Below, one piece after another: positions 25,427 to 33,002 of a DNA stretch of 64,000 bases (its first letter is position 1; each line of letters opens with the position of its first letter). The DNA is from CAYSFW01 sp050329935. Its GTDB lineage: Bacteria; Pseudomonadota; Gammaproteobacteria; UWMA-0217. The stretch lies in contig JBHJOI010000101.1 in assembly GCA_050329935.1 (NCBI GenBank), positions 1 through 64,000 on the forward strand. Direction: 5' to 3'. A program made the translations under genes and the position numbers. The notes beneath the pieces were generated by a model. The model made no database searches, was not told the DNA's origin, and saw only the letters and a program-made list of their open reading frames with translations.

Positions 25427-25502
25427 GGAGGGGACTCTGCATTCTGAATCGGCGAATGTTCGCATGCGACCGAAGTCGCGACAACGTCGTCGAATCATCG
25501 CG

Positions 25503-25531
25503 TTGACGACCGCGTCCGTGCTGCGTATTAT
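25503..25531 (+). promoter_or_regulatory. Sigma-70 promoter of the tRNA operon
   Basis: TTGACG (25503-25508) and TATTAT (25526-25531) are separated by 17 bases; each matches consensus at 5 of 6 positions. A G+C-rich stretch follows the -10 element, as in stringently controlled stable RNA promoters. The first tRNA starts 27 bases downstream. Confidence 0.7.
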
Positions 25532-25557
25532 TCACGCCCTTGTCCTTGGGCCGAACG

Positions 25558-25634
25558 CGGGGTGTAGCGCAGCCTGGTAGCGCACCTGTTTTGGGTACAG
25601 GTGGTCGGGGGTTCAAATCCCTCCACCCCGACCA
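25558..25634 (+). tRNA. tRNA-Pro (anticodon TGG)
   Basis: This is a 77-base cloverleaf. The acceptor CGGGGTG pairs with CACCCCG, the anticodon stem-loop is CCTGT-TTTGGGT-ACAGG, the T-loop is GGTTCAAATCC, and CCA is encoded. It is first of a Pro-Arg-His-Leu cluster, the same four tRNAs found in the Escherichia coli argX operon but in a different order. Confidence 0.95.
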
Positions 25635-25727
25635 ACGTCTGACATTCGCCCGTTTGCCTCGCGTGAGGTGGTCGCGGCGAAAGGCAGGTGTCCAAGGTCC
25701 GGTAGCGGCGGGTCGGCGGCGATTTAC

Positions 25728-25804
25728 GCGTCCGTAGCTCAGCTGGATAGAGCATCGGCCTTCTAAGCCGAGGGTCGCAGGTTCGAGTCCTGCCGGGCGC
25801 GCCA
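25728..25804 (+). tRNA. tRNA-Arg (anticodon TCT)
   Basis: This is a 77-base cloverleaf. The acceptor GCGTCCG pairs with CGGGCGC with one T-G wobble, the anticodon stem-loop is TCGGC-CTTCTAA-GCCGA, the T-loop is GGTTCGAGTCC, and CCA is encoded. Confidence 0.95.
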
Positions 25805-25851
25805 GTTTGGACAAATACTGCGGTCGGAAAGGTCCGGCCAATTGGATTGAT

Positions 25852-25928
25852 GGTGGGTGTAGCTCAGTTGGTAGAGTCCAGGATTGTGATTCCTGTTGTC
25901 GTGGGTTCGAGTCCCATCACCCACCCCA
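25852..25928 (+). tRNA. tRNA-His (anticodon GTG)
   Basis: This is a 77-base gene including the extra 5' G (25852) that pairs with the discriminator C (25925), the identity element of tRNA-His. The acceptor GTGGGTG pairs with CACCCAC, the anticodon loop is CAGGA-TTGTGAT-TCCTG, and CCA is encoded. Confidence 0.95.
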
Positions 25929-25978
25929 TTTATCCCTCCTGCTGTTTCCCCTATAATTAATCGTTACGCTGTTTTGAA

Positions 25979-26063
25979 GCGAGAGTGGCGGAACTGGTAG
26001 ACGCGCTGGATTTAGGTTCCAGTGGGGTAACCCGTGAGAGTTCGAGTCTCTCCTTTCGCACCA
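25979..26063 (+). tRNA. tRNA-Leu (anticodon TAG)
   Basis: This is an 85-base class II tRNA with a long variable arm. The acceptor begins GCGAGAG and ends CTTTCGC, with an imperfect central pair. The anticodon stem-loop is CTGGA-TTTAGGT-TCCAG, and CCA is encoded. It lies 69 bases before the tig start. Confidence 0.95.
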
Positions 26064-26132
26064 CCCATGTGAACTCAGCATCCAACTTCCTGTTAAATCA
26101 AAGATTATCCCTGTATTCGAGGTTCTCAACGC

Positions 26133-27443
26133 ATGCAAGTATCGGTCGAATCCGTTAGCAACCTGGAGCGTAAGATCAAGGTCAACGTACCTGCCGATCG
26201 TATCGACGTCGAGGTGAATCAGCGTCTCAAGTCAATGGTGGGCCGGGTAAAAATTGATGGATTTCGGCCCGGCAAGGTGCCGATGACTGTTATTCGTCAA
26301 CGTTTCGGCAAGGGCGTGTTCAATGAAGTCGTGGGCGAGGTGCTGCAACGAACGTTCGTTGAGGCGGTCACCCAAGAGAATCTACGCCCGGCTGGCAACC
26401 CTCGGTTCGATACGGTGACCGCAAGGCCAGGCCAGGAATTGGAATACAGCGCCATTTTCGAGGTCTACCCCGAGGTGGCGGTGGCGGACTTGACGCAGAT
26501 CACGTTGACGGTGCCCGAGGTGGAAATCACCGAGACCGACGTCGACGCGATGGTCGAGACACTGCGCGCGCAGAATCAAGGCTGGGAGGCGGTCGAACGC
26601 GAGTCGGTCGACGGAGACCAGATTACGATTGACTTCGAAGGCTTCGTCGATGGTGCACCGTTCGAAAACGGCAAAGCCACTGACTATCCGGTGACGATCG
26701 GGCAAGGGCGAATGATCGCCGGCTTCGAGCAGCAGTTGCAGGGGTTGAAGGCCGGTGACGAGAAGTCCTTGCGGGTCAATTTTCCTGACGATTATCCTGC
26801 GCCGGCACTGGCCGGCAAAGCAGCGGAGTTCAAGATACAGGTCAAGTCGGTCAAGGCGCCCAAATTGCCCGAGATCGACGCTGAGTTTGTCCGTTTGTTT
26901 GGAATCGAGGACGGTTCCATAGACGCGTTTCGCGCCGAGGTGCGGTCCAATATGCAGCGCGAGTTGAATCAAACGATCCGTGGTCGCGTCAAGACGCAGG
27001 TGATGGACGCGCTCGCGGCAGGGCATCCGGTTGAGGTGCCGGGCGCCTTGCTGCAGGAGGAGATCAAGCGTTTGCGCGAGCAAGCACGCGCATCGATGCA
27101 GCGCGGCGGCGGTCCCGAATTACCCGATAGCATATTTGCCGATCAGGCTCGCAAGCGTGTCGCGCTTGGCCTGATCATCGGTGAAATCATCAAGCAGAGT
27201 GGCATCTCTCTCGATCGCGAGCGGGTATCCCGCACGCTGGACGAGATCGCTTCAACTTACGAAACGCCTCAGGAAGTCATCGAATACTATCGCAAAAATC
27301 GTGATCAGATGGCGGCGCTAGAGGCGATGGTCCTCGAGGATCAAGTGGTCGATTGGGTGCGCGAGCGCGCCCAGGTCGCGGTTGAAACCCTGGGCTTCGA
27401 CGAGATGACAAAGCGCGGTAAACAGCAGGAGGCGAGTGCATGA
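26133..27443 (+). CDS. tig: Trigger factor, ribosome-associated chaperone and prolyl isomerase
   Basis: Trigger factor binds ribosomal protein uL23 at the exit tunnel and helps nascent chains fold. The 436-residue product has the N-terminal ribosome-binding domain with GFRPGKVPMTVIRQRFGKG (the family signature around GFRxGKxP). A central FKBP-type PPIase domain follows (near 150-240, GDQITIDFEGFVDGAPFE), then a long helical C-terminal chaperone domain. The N-terminus MQVSVESVSNLERKIKVNVP is typical. It begins the tig-clpP-clpX-lon block and overlaps clpP by 4 bases (ATGA). Confidence 0.97.
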   Translation: MQVSVESVSNLERKIKVNVPADRIDVEVNQRLKSMVGRVKIDGFRPGKVPMTVIRQRFGKGVFNEVVGEVLQRTFVEAVTQENLRPAGNPRFDTVTARPGQELEYSAIFEVYPEVAVADLTQITLTVPEVEITETDVDAMVETLRAQNQGWEAVERESVDGDQITIDFEGFVDGAPFENGKATDYPVTIGQGRMIAGFEQQLQGLKAGDEKSLRVNFPDDYPAPALAGKAAEFKIQVKSVKAPKLPEIDAEFVRLFGIEDGSIDAFRAEVRSNMQRELNQTIRGRVKTQVMDALAAGHPVEVPGALLQEEIKRLREQARASMQRGGGPELPDSIFADQARKRVALGLIIGEIIKQSGISLDRERVSRTLDEIASTYETPQEVIEYYRKNRDQMAALEAMVLEDQVVDWVRERAQVAVETLGFDEMTKRGKQQEASA

Positions 27444-28096
27444 CTATCAATCAATCGATCGCAGGGAGTAGTGCGCAGCCCACTCGCGGGCTGAATTTGG
27501 TCCCGATGGTGGTCGAGCAAACCTCGCGTGGCGAACGCGCGTACGACATCTACTCGCGCTTGCTGAAGGAGCGGGTCGTATTCGCGGTTGGTCCGGTCGA
27601 GGACTACATGGCCAACGTGATCGTGGCGCAACTGCTGTTTCTGGAATCCGAGAATCCGGACAAGGACATCAGCCTTTACATTAACTCGCCCGGCGGCGTG
27701 GTGACGGCAGGCATGGCCATCTACGATACGATGCAGTTCATCAAGCCCGACGTAAGCACGCTTTGTATTGGTCAAGCCGCAAGCATGGGCGCGATCTTGC
27801 TGGCGGGCGGCGCGCACGGAAAGCGCTATTGTCTACCCCACTCTCGGGTAATGATTCACCAGCCCTTGGGTGGATTTCAGGGGCAGGCTTCCGACATCCA
27901 GATTCACGCCAACGAGATCCTCAAGATCCGACGTCAGCTCAATGCGGTGCTGGCGAAGCACTCGGGTCAGACCATCGAGAAGGTCGAGGGTGATACCGAT
28001 CGCGATCGCTTCCTAAGTGGCGATGAAGCGGTCGAATACGGTCTGATCGACAAGGTGCTCGATCAGCGCGAAGTCGCCAAGAAAACGGGCGGCTAA
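27440..28096 (+). CDS. clpP: ClpP, ATP-dependent Clp protease proteolytic subunit
   Basis: This is a 218-residue serine protease that forms the two-ring chamber working with ClpX (and ClpA if present elsewhere). The catalytic triad is Ser115 in GQAASMGAILL, His140 in RVMIHQPLGG and Asp189 in TDRDRFLS, each offset by four from the E. coli numbering. A short propeptide precedes LVPMVVEQTSRGERAYDIYS. The start overlaps the tig stop, so it is probably co-transcribed with tig; a separate promoter inside tig cannot be excluded. Confidence 0.97.
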   Translation: MTINQSIAGSSAQPTRGLNLVPMVVEQTSRGERAYDIYSRLLKERVVFAVGPVEDYMANVIVAQLLFLESENPDKDISLYINSPGGVVTAGMAIYDTMQFIKPDVSTLCIGQAASMGAILLAGGAHGKRYCLPHSRVMIHQPLGGFQGQASDIQIHANEILKIRRQLNAVLAKHSGQTIEKVEGDTDRDRFLSGDEAVEYGLIDKVLDQREVAKKTGG

Positions 28097-28142
28097 TCGT
28101 GTTTTGAGCGAAATCGCTGTAACTGGCGTTTATCCTTGCAAA

Positions 28143-28175
28143 TGCCCGGCTTGATTCTTTTTCGGAAACCGGGCA
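28143..28175 (+). repeat. Inverted repeat between clpP and clpX
   Basis: TGCCCGG (28143-28149) pairs with CCGGGCA (28169-28175) around a 19-base T-rich loop, and further pairing of CCTTG with CAAGG is possible. It could be an attenuating or stabilising hairpin in the clpP-clpX intergenic region. Confidence 0.4.
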
Positions 28176-28209
28176 AGGTTTTGAGTCGATACAACGGCAG
28201 GGCGTCAAA

Positions 28210-29493
28210 ATGAGTGACAAGATTCGAGAGCACGAGGGCGGCAAACTACTGTATTGCTCGTTCTGCGGCAAAAGCCAGCATGAGGTGCGCAAACTCATTG
28301 CCGGCCCATCGGTGTTCATCTGCGATGAATGCGTGGAACTCTGCAACGACATCATCCGCGAGGAAATGCAGGATCACGCCGTCAGCGACGACTCGCGACT
28401 GCCTACACCGCATGAAATCAAGAGCATACTCGACGAGTACGTGATCGGCCAGGAGCGTGCGAAAAGGGTTCTGTCGGTTGCAGTCTACAACCATTACAAG
28501 CGGCTGGAATCGCGCGGCAAGTCGAACAATGATGTCGAGCTGTCAAAGAGCAATATCCTACTGATCGGACCCACGGGCTCGGGCAAGACCTTGTTGGCCG
28601 AGACGCTGGCACGGTTACTCAACGTACCGTTCACGATCGCCGATGCCACGACGTTGACTGAAGCGGGCTATGTCGGTGAGGACGTCGAAAACATCATCCA
28701 GAAGCTGTTGCAGAAGTGTGACTACGACGTCGAGAAGGCGCAGACCGGCATCGTCTATATCGACGAAATCGACAAGATATCCCGCAAGTCCGACAACCCC
28801 TCGATTACTCGCGACGTTTCCGGCGAGGGCGTCCAGCAGGCCTTGTTGAAACTGATCGAAGGTACCATCGCTTCCGTGCCGCCACAGGGCGGCCGCAAGC
28901 ATCCGCAACAGGAGTTCCTCCAGGTCGACACTCGAAACATATTATTCGTATGCGGCGGAGCGTTCGCGGGATTGGAAAAGGTCATTCAATCGCGTACCGA
29001 GAAGAGTGGTATTGGCTTTTCAGCGGAAGTCAAGGGCAAACGCGACGAGAAGAGCGTTGGCACGCTTCTGAATGAGGTCGAGCCCGAGGACCTTATCCGT
29101 TTTGGGCTCATTCCCGAGTTCGTCGGGCGTCTCCCGGTAGTCGCGACCTTGCACGAACTGGATGAGGAAGCCTTGATCCAAATACTGACTGAGCCTAAGA
29201 ACGCGATCACGAAGCAGTACAGCAAGCTTTTCGAGATGGAGGGGGTTGACCTGGAGTTTCGCGAGGATGCGTTGCGGGCGGTCGCGCGGAAGTCGATGGA
29301 ACGGAAGACCGGTGCACGTGGTTTGCGCACGATACTTGAGCAGGTATTGCTCGATACGATGTACGACCTGCCTTCGATGACTGACGTCGCTAAAGTCGTC
29401 GTGGACGAGGCGGTGATCGGTGGCGATGCGCAGCCCTATATGATCTACGAAGGCAACGCGGAACTTCCACGAGCCGCTTCGGACCGGAAATAG
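28210..29493 (+). CDS. clpX: ClpX, ATP-dependent unfoldase
   Basis: This is a 427-residue AAA+ unfoldase that delivers tagged proteins to ClpP. The N-terminal zinc-binding domain has C16, C19, C38 and C41 (LYCSFCGKS, VFICDECVEL). Walker A is GPTGSGKT (about 120-127), Walker B is IVYIDEIDK, and the GGRKHP loop contributes to substrate or tag recognition. The C-terminal part shows GLIPEFVGRLPVV and GARGLRTILE, the sensor 2 region. It lies 113 bases after clpP. Confidence 0.97.
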   Translation: MSDKIREHEGGKLLYCSFCGKSQHEVRKLIAGPSVFICDECVELCNDIIREEMQDHAVSDDSRLPTPHEIKSILDEYVIGQERAKRVLSVAVYNHYKRLESRGKSNNDVELSKSNILLIGPTGSGKTLLAETLARLLNVPFTIADATTLTEAGYVGEDVENIIQKLLQKCDYDVEKAQTGIVYIDEIDKISRKSDNPSITRDVSGEGVQQALLKLIEGTIASVPPQGGRKHPQQEFLQVDTRNILFVCGGAFAGLEKVIQSRTEKSGIGFSAEVKGKRDEKSVGTLLNEVEPEDLIRFGLIPEFVGRLPVVATLHELDEEALIQILTEPKNAITKQYSKLFEMEGVDLEFREDALRAVARKSMERKTGARGLRTILEQVLLDTMYDLPSMTDVAKVVVDEAVIGGDAQPYMIYEGNAELPRAASDRK

Positions 29494-29536
29494 CGGACGC
29501 AACAGGCGGGTTAATCCGCCTTGGCGCCCGGGGCTT

Positions 29537-29564
29537 CTTGAAATCGGGCTAGCAGGCCTTATTC
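29537..29564 (+). promoter_or_regulatory. Sigma-32-like heat-shock promoter before lon
   Basis: CTTGAAA (29537-29543), a perfect -35 match for RpoH promoters, is followed after 13 bases by CCTTATTC (29557-29564), a partial match to CCCCATNT. It lies 63 bases before the lon ATG, consistent with heat-shock control of lon. Confidence 0.55.
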
Positions 29565-29626
29565 TGCACCAATGGACGGTGCTTTCGCCGTCTCTCAACT
29601 CATAACAGGATTCAAGGCGAGCGATT

Positions 29627-32068
29627 ATGTCCGAACATTCAGACGCCCACCCCTCCCTCATGGTCGTGCCGGTCCTACCGCTGCGCGACGTCGTGGTTTA
29701 CCCACACATGGTGATTCCGCTGTTTGTCGGGCGCGACAAATCGGTGCGCGCGCTGGAGACGGCGATGGCGCAGGATAAACAGATCCTGCTAGTCGCGCAG
29801 AAAAATGCCGAACAAGACGAGCCGAGCCAGGACGAAATTCATCGCGTCGGTACCCTGTCCAGCATTCTGCAGCTTCTCAAGTTGCCGGATGGCACGATTA
29901 AGGTTCTGGTCGAGGGCGCGAGCCGCGCGAGGATTGTTTCGCTGAGCGAGAGCGAGGAGCATTTCTTTGCCCAGATCGTGCCGATCGATGTGCCGCAACT
30001 CAAGGCCGATCGCGAACTTGAGGTGATGATGCGTAGTGTGGTCAATCTCTTTGATCAGTACGTCAAACTCAATAAAAAGGTGCCTCCGGAGATATTGACG
30101 TCGCTTGCCGGAATCGATGACCCGTCACGTCTGGCGGATACCGTTGCCGCCCACATGTCTCTGAAACTAGAGGAAAAGCAGCGCGTTCTGGAAGTTGAGG
30201 ACGTACACAAGCGTCTCGAGCACATGATGGGGCTGATCGAGGGTGAGATTGACATTCTTCAGGTGGAGAAGCGCATCCGCGGCCGCGTCAAGCAGCAAAT
30301 GGAAAAAAGCCAACGCGAGTACTATCTGAATGAGCAAATGAAGGCCATTCAAAAGGAGCTTGGTGACCTTGAGGATGTTCCGAACGAGGTTGAGGAGCTC
30401 GCGAAAAAGATCGAGCAATCCGGTATGACCAAGGAGGCGCGCAAGAAAGCCGACAACGAGCTTCACAAGCTCAAGATGATGTCACCGATGTCCGCTGAGG
30501 CTACCGTGGTCAGGAATTACCTCGATTGGCTGGTGAATGTACCCTGGAAGAAGCGCACGAAAGCGCGGACTGACCTCGCGAAGGCTCAAGAAGTCCTGGA
30601 CCAGGATCACTACGGCCTGGAGAAGGTCAAAGAGCGCATCTTAGAGTATCTTGCCGTCCAGCAGCGCGCTAAGAAGCTTAAAGGGCCGATACTCTGTCTC
30701 GTTGGTCCCCCCGGCGTCGGCAAGACCTCGTTGGGTCAGTCGATCGCGCGCGCAACTAATCGCAAGTTCACGCGGATGTCGCTGGGCGGGGTTCGCGACG
30801 AGGCGGAGATCCGCGGTCATCGCCGGACCTACATCGGCTCGCTACCCGGCAAGATCGTGCAGAATCTGTCCAAGGTTGGCGTCCGCAACCCGCTGTTCCT
30901 CCTCGACGAGATCGATAAGATGGCCATGGATTTTCGTGGAGATCCGGCATCGGCGCTGTTGGAGGTACTTGACCCCGAGCAAAATCACACGTTCGGCGAC
31001 CATTATCTCGAGGTTGACTTCGACCTGTCCGACGTCATGTTCATCGCAACCTCCAATAGCTTGAATATCCCGGGGCCGCTGCTTGATCGCATGGAAGTCA
31101 TCCGGCTGCCGGGGTATACCGAGGATGAGAAAACGAATATCGCGCATAATTATTTGATTCCAAAGCAATTGACAAACAACGGTCTAGGTGATGACGAGGT
31201 CGCCATTCAGGATTCGGCGACGAAGGACATCATCCGTTACTACACGCGCGAATCTGGAGTCCGAAGCCTGGAGCGTGAAATTTCCAAGGTCTGTCGCAAG
31301 GTCGTCAAGGAACATGTGTTGGAAGGCGAGACCAAGAAAACGGTCGTTACGAGTCGAAATCTCGACAAATACCTAGGTGTTCGACGTTTCCGGTATGGCA
31401 AGGCGGAAGAGAAGGATCAAGTTGGTCAGGTTACAGGGCTTGCGTGGACTGAGGTTGGCGGTGAGCTACTCACGATCGAGGCGACGACCATGCCGGGAAA
31501 GGGCGTGATCACTCGAACCGGACAATTGGGCGACGTCATGAAGGAGTCCATTGAAGCGGCCAGGACGGTGGTGCGGACGCGAGCCGATCGGCTCGGCGTA
31601 CCCCCCGACTTTTTTGAAAAGCACGACCTGCACATCCACGTTCCAGAAGGCGCGACGCCCAAGGATGGTCCCAGTGCCGGAATAGGCATGTGCGTGGCGC
31701 TTGTATCGGCGATCACTGGTATTGCGGTGCGCGCGGATGTGGCAATGACGGGGGAGATCACTTTGAGAGGGGAAGTCCTACCGATCGGTGGTCTCAAAGA
31801 AAAGCTGCTGGCGGCTCACCGCGGGGGAATCGGCACGGTGATTATTCCGGAGGAAAATGAAAAGGACTTGGTCGAGATGCCCAAGAACATCAAATCCAAG
31901 CTAAAAATCGTCGCTGTTCGCTGGATTGATCAGGTGCTCGAGTTGGCACTCGTCAGACCGCCCCAGCCGCTGCCGAACGATACGCCGGAGGCGGGCGCGA
32001 CGGTGACGATCAAACCGCGAAAATCTCAGTCGCGAAAGAAGCCGCGTAGCGGGTTGGTGGCTCACTAA
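29627..32068 (+). CDS. lon: Lon, ATP-dependent protease
   Basis: This is an 813-residue cytosolic homohexameric protease for damaged and regulatory proteins. In order it has the N-terminal substrate-binding LON domain (MVVPVLPLRDVVVYPHMVIP), a coiled-coil region near 200-290, an AAA+ domain with Walker A GPPGVGKTS (about 360-367) and Walker B FLLDEIDKM, and a C-terminal protease domain. The catalytic Ser is Ser683 in DGPSAGIGM, with Lys in GGLKEK. Length and architecture are those of LonA. A sigma-32-like promoter precedes it and a hairpin terminator follows. Confidence 0.97.
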   Translation: MSEHSDAHPSLMVVPVLPLRDVVVYPHMVIPLFVGRDKSVRALETAMAQDKQILLVAQKNAEQDEPSQDEIHRVGTLSSILQLLKLPDGTIKVLVEGASRARIVSLSESEEHFFAQIVPIDVPQLKADRELEVMMRSVVNLFDQYVKLNKKVPPEILTSLAGIDDPSRLADTVAAHMSLKLEEKQRVLEVEDVHKRLEHMMGLIEGEIDILQVEKRIRGRVKQQMEKSQREYYLNEQMKAIQKELGDLEDVPNEVEELAKKIEQSGMTKEARKKADNELHKLKMMSPMSAEATVVRNYLDWLVNVPWKKRTKARTDLAKAQEVLDQDHYGLEKVKERILEYLAVQQRAKKLKGPILCLVGPPGVGKTSLGQSIARATNRKFTRMSLGGVRDEAEIRGHRRTYIGSLPGKIVQNLSKVGVRNPLFLLDEIDKMAMDFRGDPASALLEVLDPEQNHTFGDHYLEVDFDLSDVMFIATSNSLNIPGPLLDRMEVIRLPGYTEDEKTNIAHNYLIPKQLTNNGLGDDEVAIQDSATKDIIRYYTRESGVRSLEREISKVCRKVVKEHVLEGETKKTVVTSRNLDKYLGVRRFRYGKAEEKDQVGQVTGLAWTEVGGELLTIEATTMPGKGVITRTGQLGDVMKESIEAARTVVRTRADRLGVPPDFFEKHDLHIHVPEGATPKDGPSAGIGMCVALVSAITGIAVRADVAMTGEITLRGEVLPIGGLKEKLLAAHRGGIGTVIIPEENEKDLVEMPKNIKSKLKIVAVRWIDQVLELALVRPPQPLPNDTPEAGATVTIKPRKSQSRKKPRSGLVAH

Positions 32069-32176
32069 GCACGCCCCCGCAGTGTTCGGCGGCCCGTTAA
32101 CTCGGGTATCCCCCGATTCAATCGCCCGCGGCGCGTTGTTAGTCTCCGACGGCTCGATTGTGGCCGAAACCGCGAG

Positions 32177-32205
32177 CAAGGGCCTTTCCTCCAAGGCCCT
32201 TGTTT
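32177..32205 (+). terminator. Intrinsic terminator after lon
   Basis: CAAGGGCCTT (32177-32186) and AAGGCCCTTG (32193-32202) form a ten-base-pair stem with a six-base loop, followed by TTT. It lies about 110 bases after the lon stop. Confidence 0.7.
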
Positions 32206-32288
32206 CGTGGCAGGTTAACGAGGATAATCCGTGCAACGTCAGGTGGTGTGTTTGCGCAACAGTGTTGCAAATGCTACGCGTCGCCACG

Positions 32289-32317
32289 TTGACACTGTTT
32301 AAAAGCGTTGTTATAAA
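32289..32317 (+). promoter_or_regulatory. Strong sigma-70 promoter for hupB
   Basis: Perfect TTGACA (32289-32294) and TATAAA (32312-32317, 5 of 6) are separated by exactly 17 bases. The hupB ATG lies about 138 bases downstream, giving a leader of roughly 130 bases. Confidence 0.75.
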
Positions 32318-32454
32318 GCCGCATGATGAAAAGCCCGAGCTTCCGCTGATTGCCGATACCTCGGGCAGCTATAACAAGTTCGGACAGGGATTGTCATTGT
32401 TTACAGCACGGAGCTTGGGAGTGAGTACCTACTTTAAAATCACATGGGTGAACA

Positions 32455-32727
32455 ATGAATAAGTCTGAACTAATCGACGCCATCGCGCAGGATGCGGGTC
32501 TAACTAAAGCCAAAGCGGCGAAAGCGCTTGATGCCTTTGTTGACGCGGTTTCAAAGGAGTTGAAGGCGGGTGGTCAGGTCAACTTGGTAGGATTTGGATC
32601 GTTCCAGGTTAAAGAACGCGCCGCGCGCAGTGGTCGTAATCCGCGCACCGGTGAAACCATTGAGATCAAGTCGGCTAAATTACCTACGTTCAAGGCTGGT
32701 AAAGCGCTCAAGGACGCTGTAGAATAA
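32455..32727 (+). CDS. hupB: HU-beta, nucleoid DNA-binding protein
   Basis: This is a 90-residue histone-like protein that bends and compacts DNA. MNKSELIDAIAQDAGLTKAK is the helical dimerisation part. GFGSFQVKERAARSGRNPRTG is the family signature, and its beta-arm carries the RNPRTGE tip with the intercalating proline. HU-beta after lon is the standard gammaproteobacterial order. It is driven by the strong promoter at 32289 and followed 15 bases later by tRNA-Val. Confidence 0.97.
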   Translation: MNKSELIDAIAQDAGLTKAKAAKALDAFVDAVSKELKAGGQVNLVGFGSFQVKERAARSGRNPRTGETIEIKSAKLPTFKAGKALKDAVE

Positions 32728-32742
32728 CCGGCTTAATAAATT

Positions 32743-32818
32743 GGGTGCTTAGCTCAGCTGGTAGAGCATCTCCCTTACAAGGAGGGGGTCGGGAGTTCGA
32801 ATCTCTCAGCACCCACCA
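32743..32818 (+). tRNA. tRNA-Val (anticodon TAC)
   Basis: This is a 76-base cloverleaf. The acceptor GGGTGCT pairs with AGCACCC, the anticodon stem-loop is TCTCC-CTTACAA-GGAGG, the T-loop is AGTTCGAATCT, and CCA is encoded. It is probably transcribed from the hupB promoter. Confidence 0.95.
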
Positions 32819-32830
32819 GTTTTCTGTTTC

Positions 32831-32907
32831 GGAGTGGTAGTTCAGTTGGTTAGAATACCGGCCTGTCACGCCGGGGGTCGCGGGTTCGAGTCCCGTCCAC
32901 TCCGCCA
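32831..32907 (+). tRNA. tRNA-Asp (anticodon GTC)
   Basis: This is a 77-base cloverleaf. The acceptor GGAGTGG pairs with CCACTCC, the anticodon stem-loop is CCGGC-CTGTCAC-GCCGG, the T-loop is GGTTCGAGTCC, and CCA is encoded. It lies 12 bases after tRNA-Val. Confidence 0.95.
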
Positions 32908-33002
32908 ACTTTAAATAGGAATGGGGCGTTTCATATGCCCCTTCTTTATTTGTGTCTCATGGGCGATCGAACAATTTCATTCAACGTATAGAGGCCTAAA
33001 CC

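Noticed and set aside
32082..32462. 126-codon open frame between lon and hupB
   Set aside because: It spans the lon terminator hairpin and the strong hupB promoter and overlaps the hupB start; no family features are visible.
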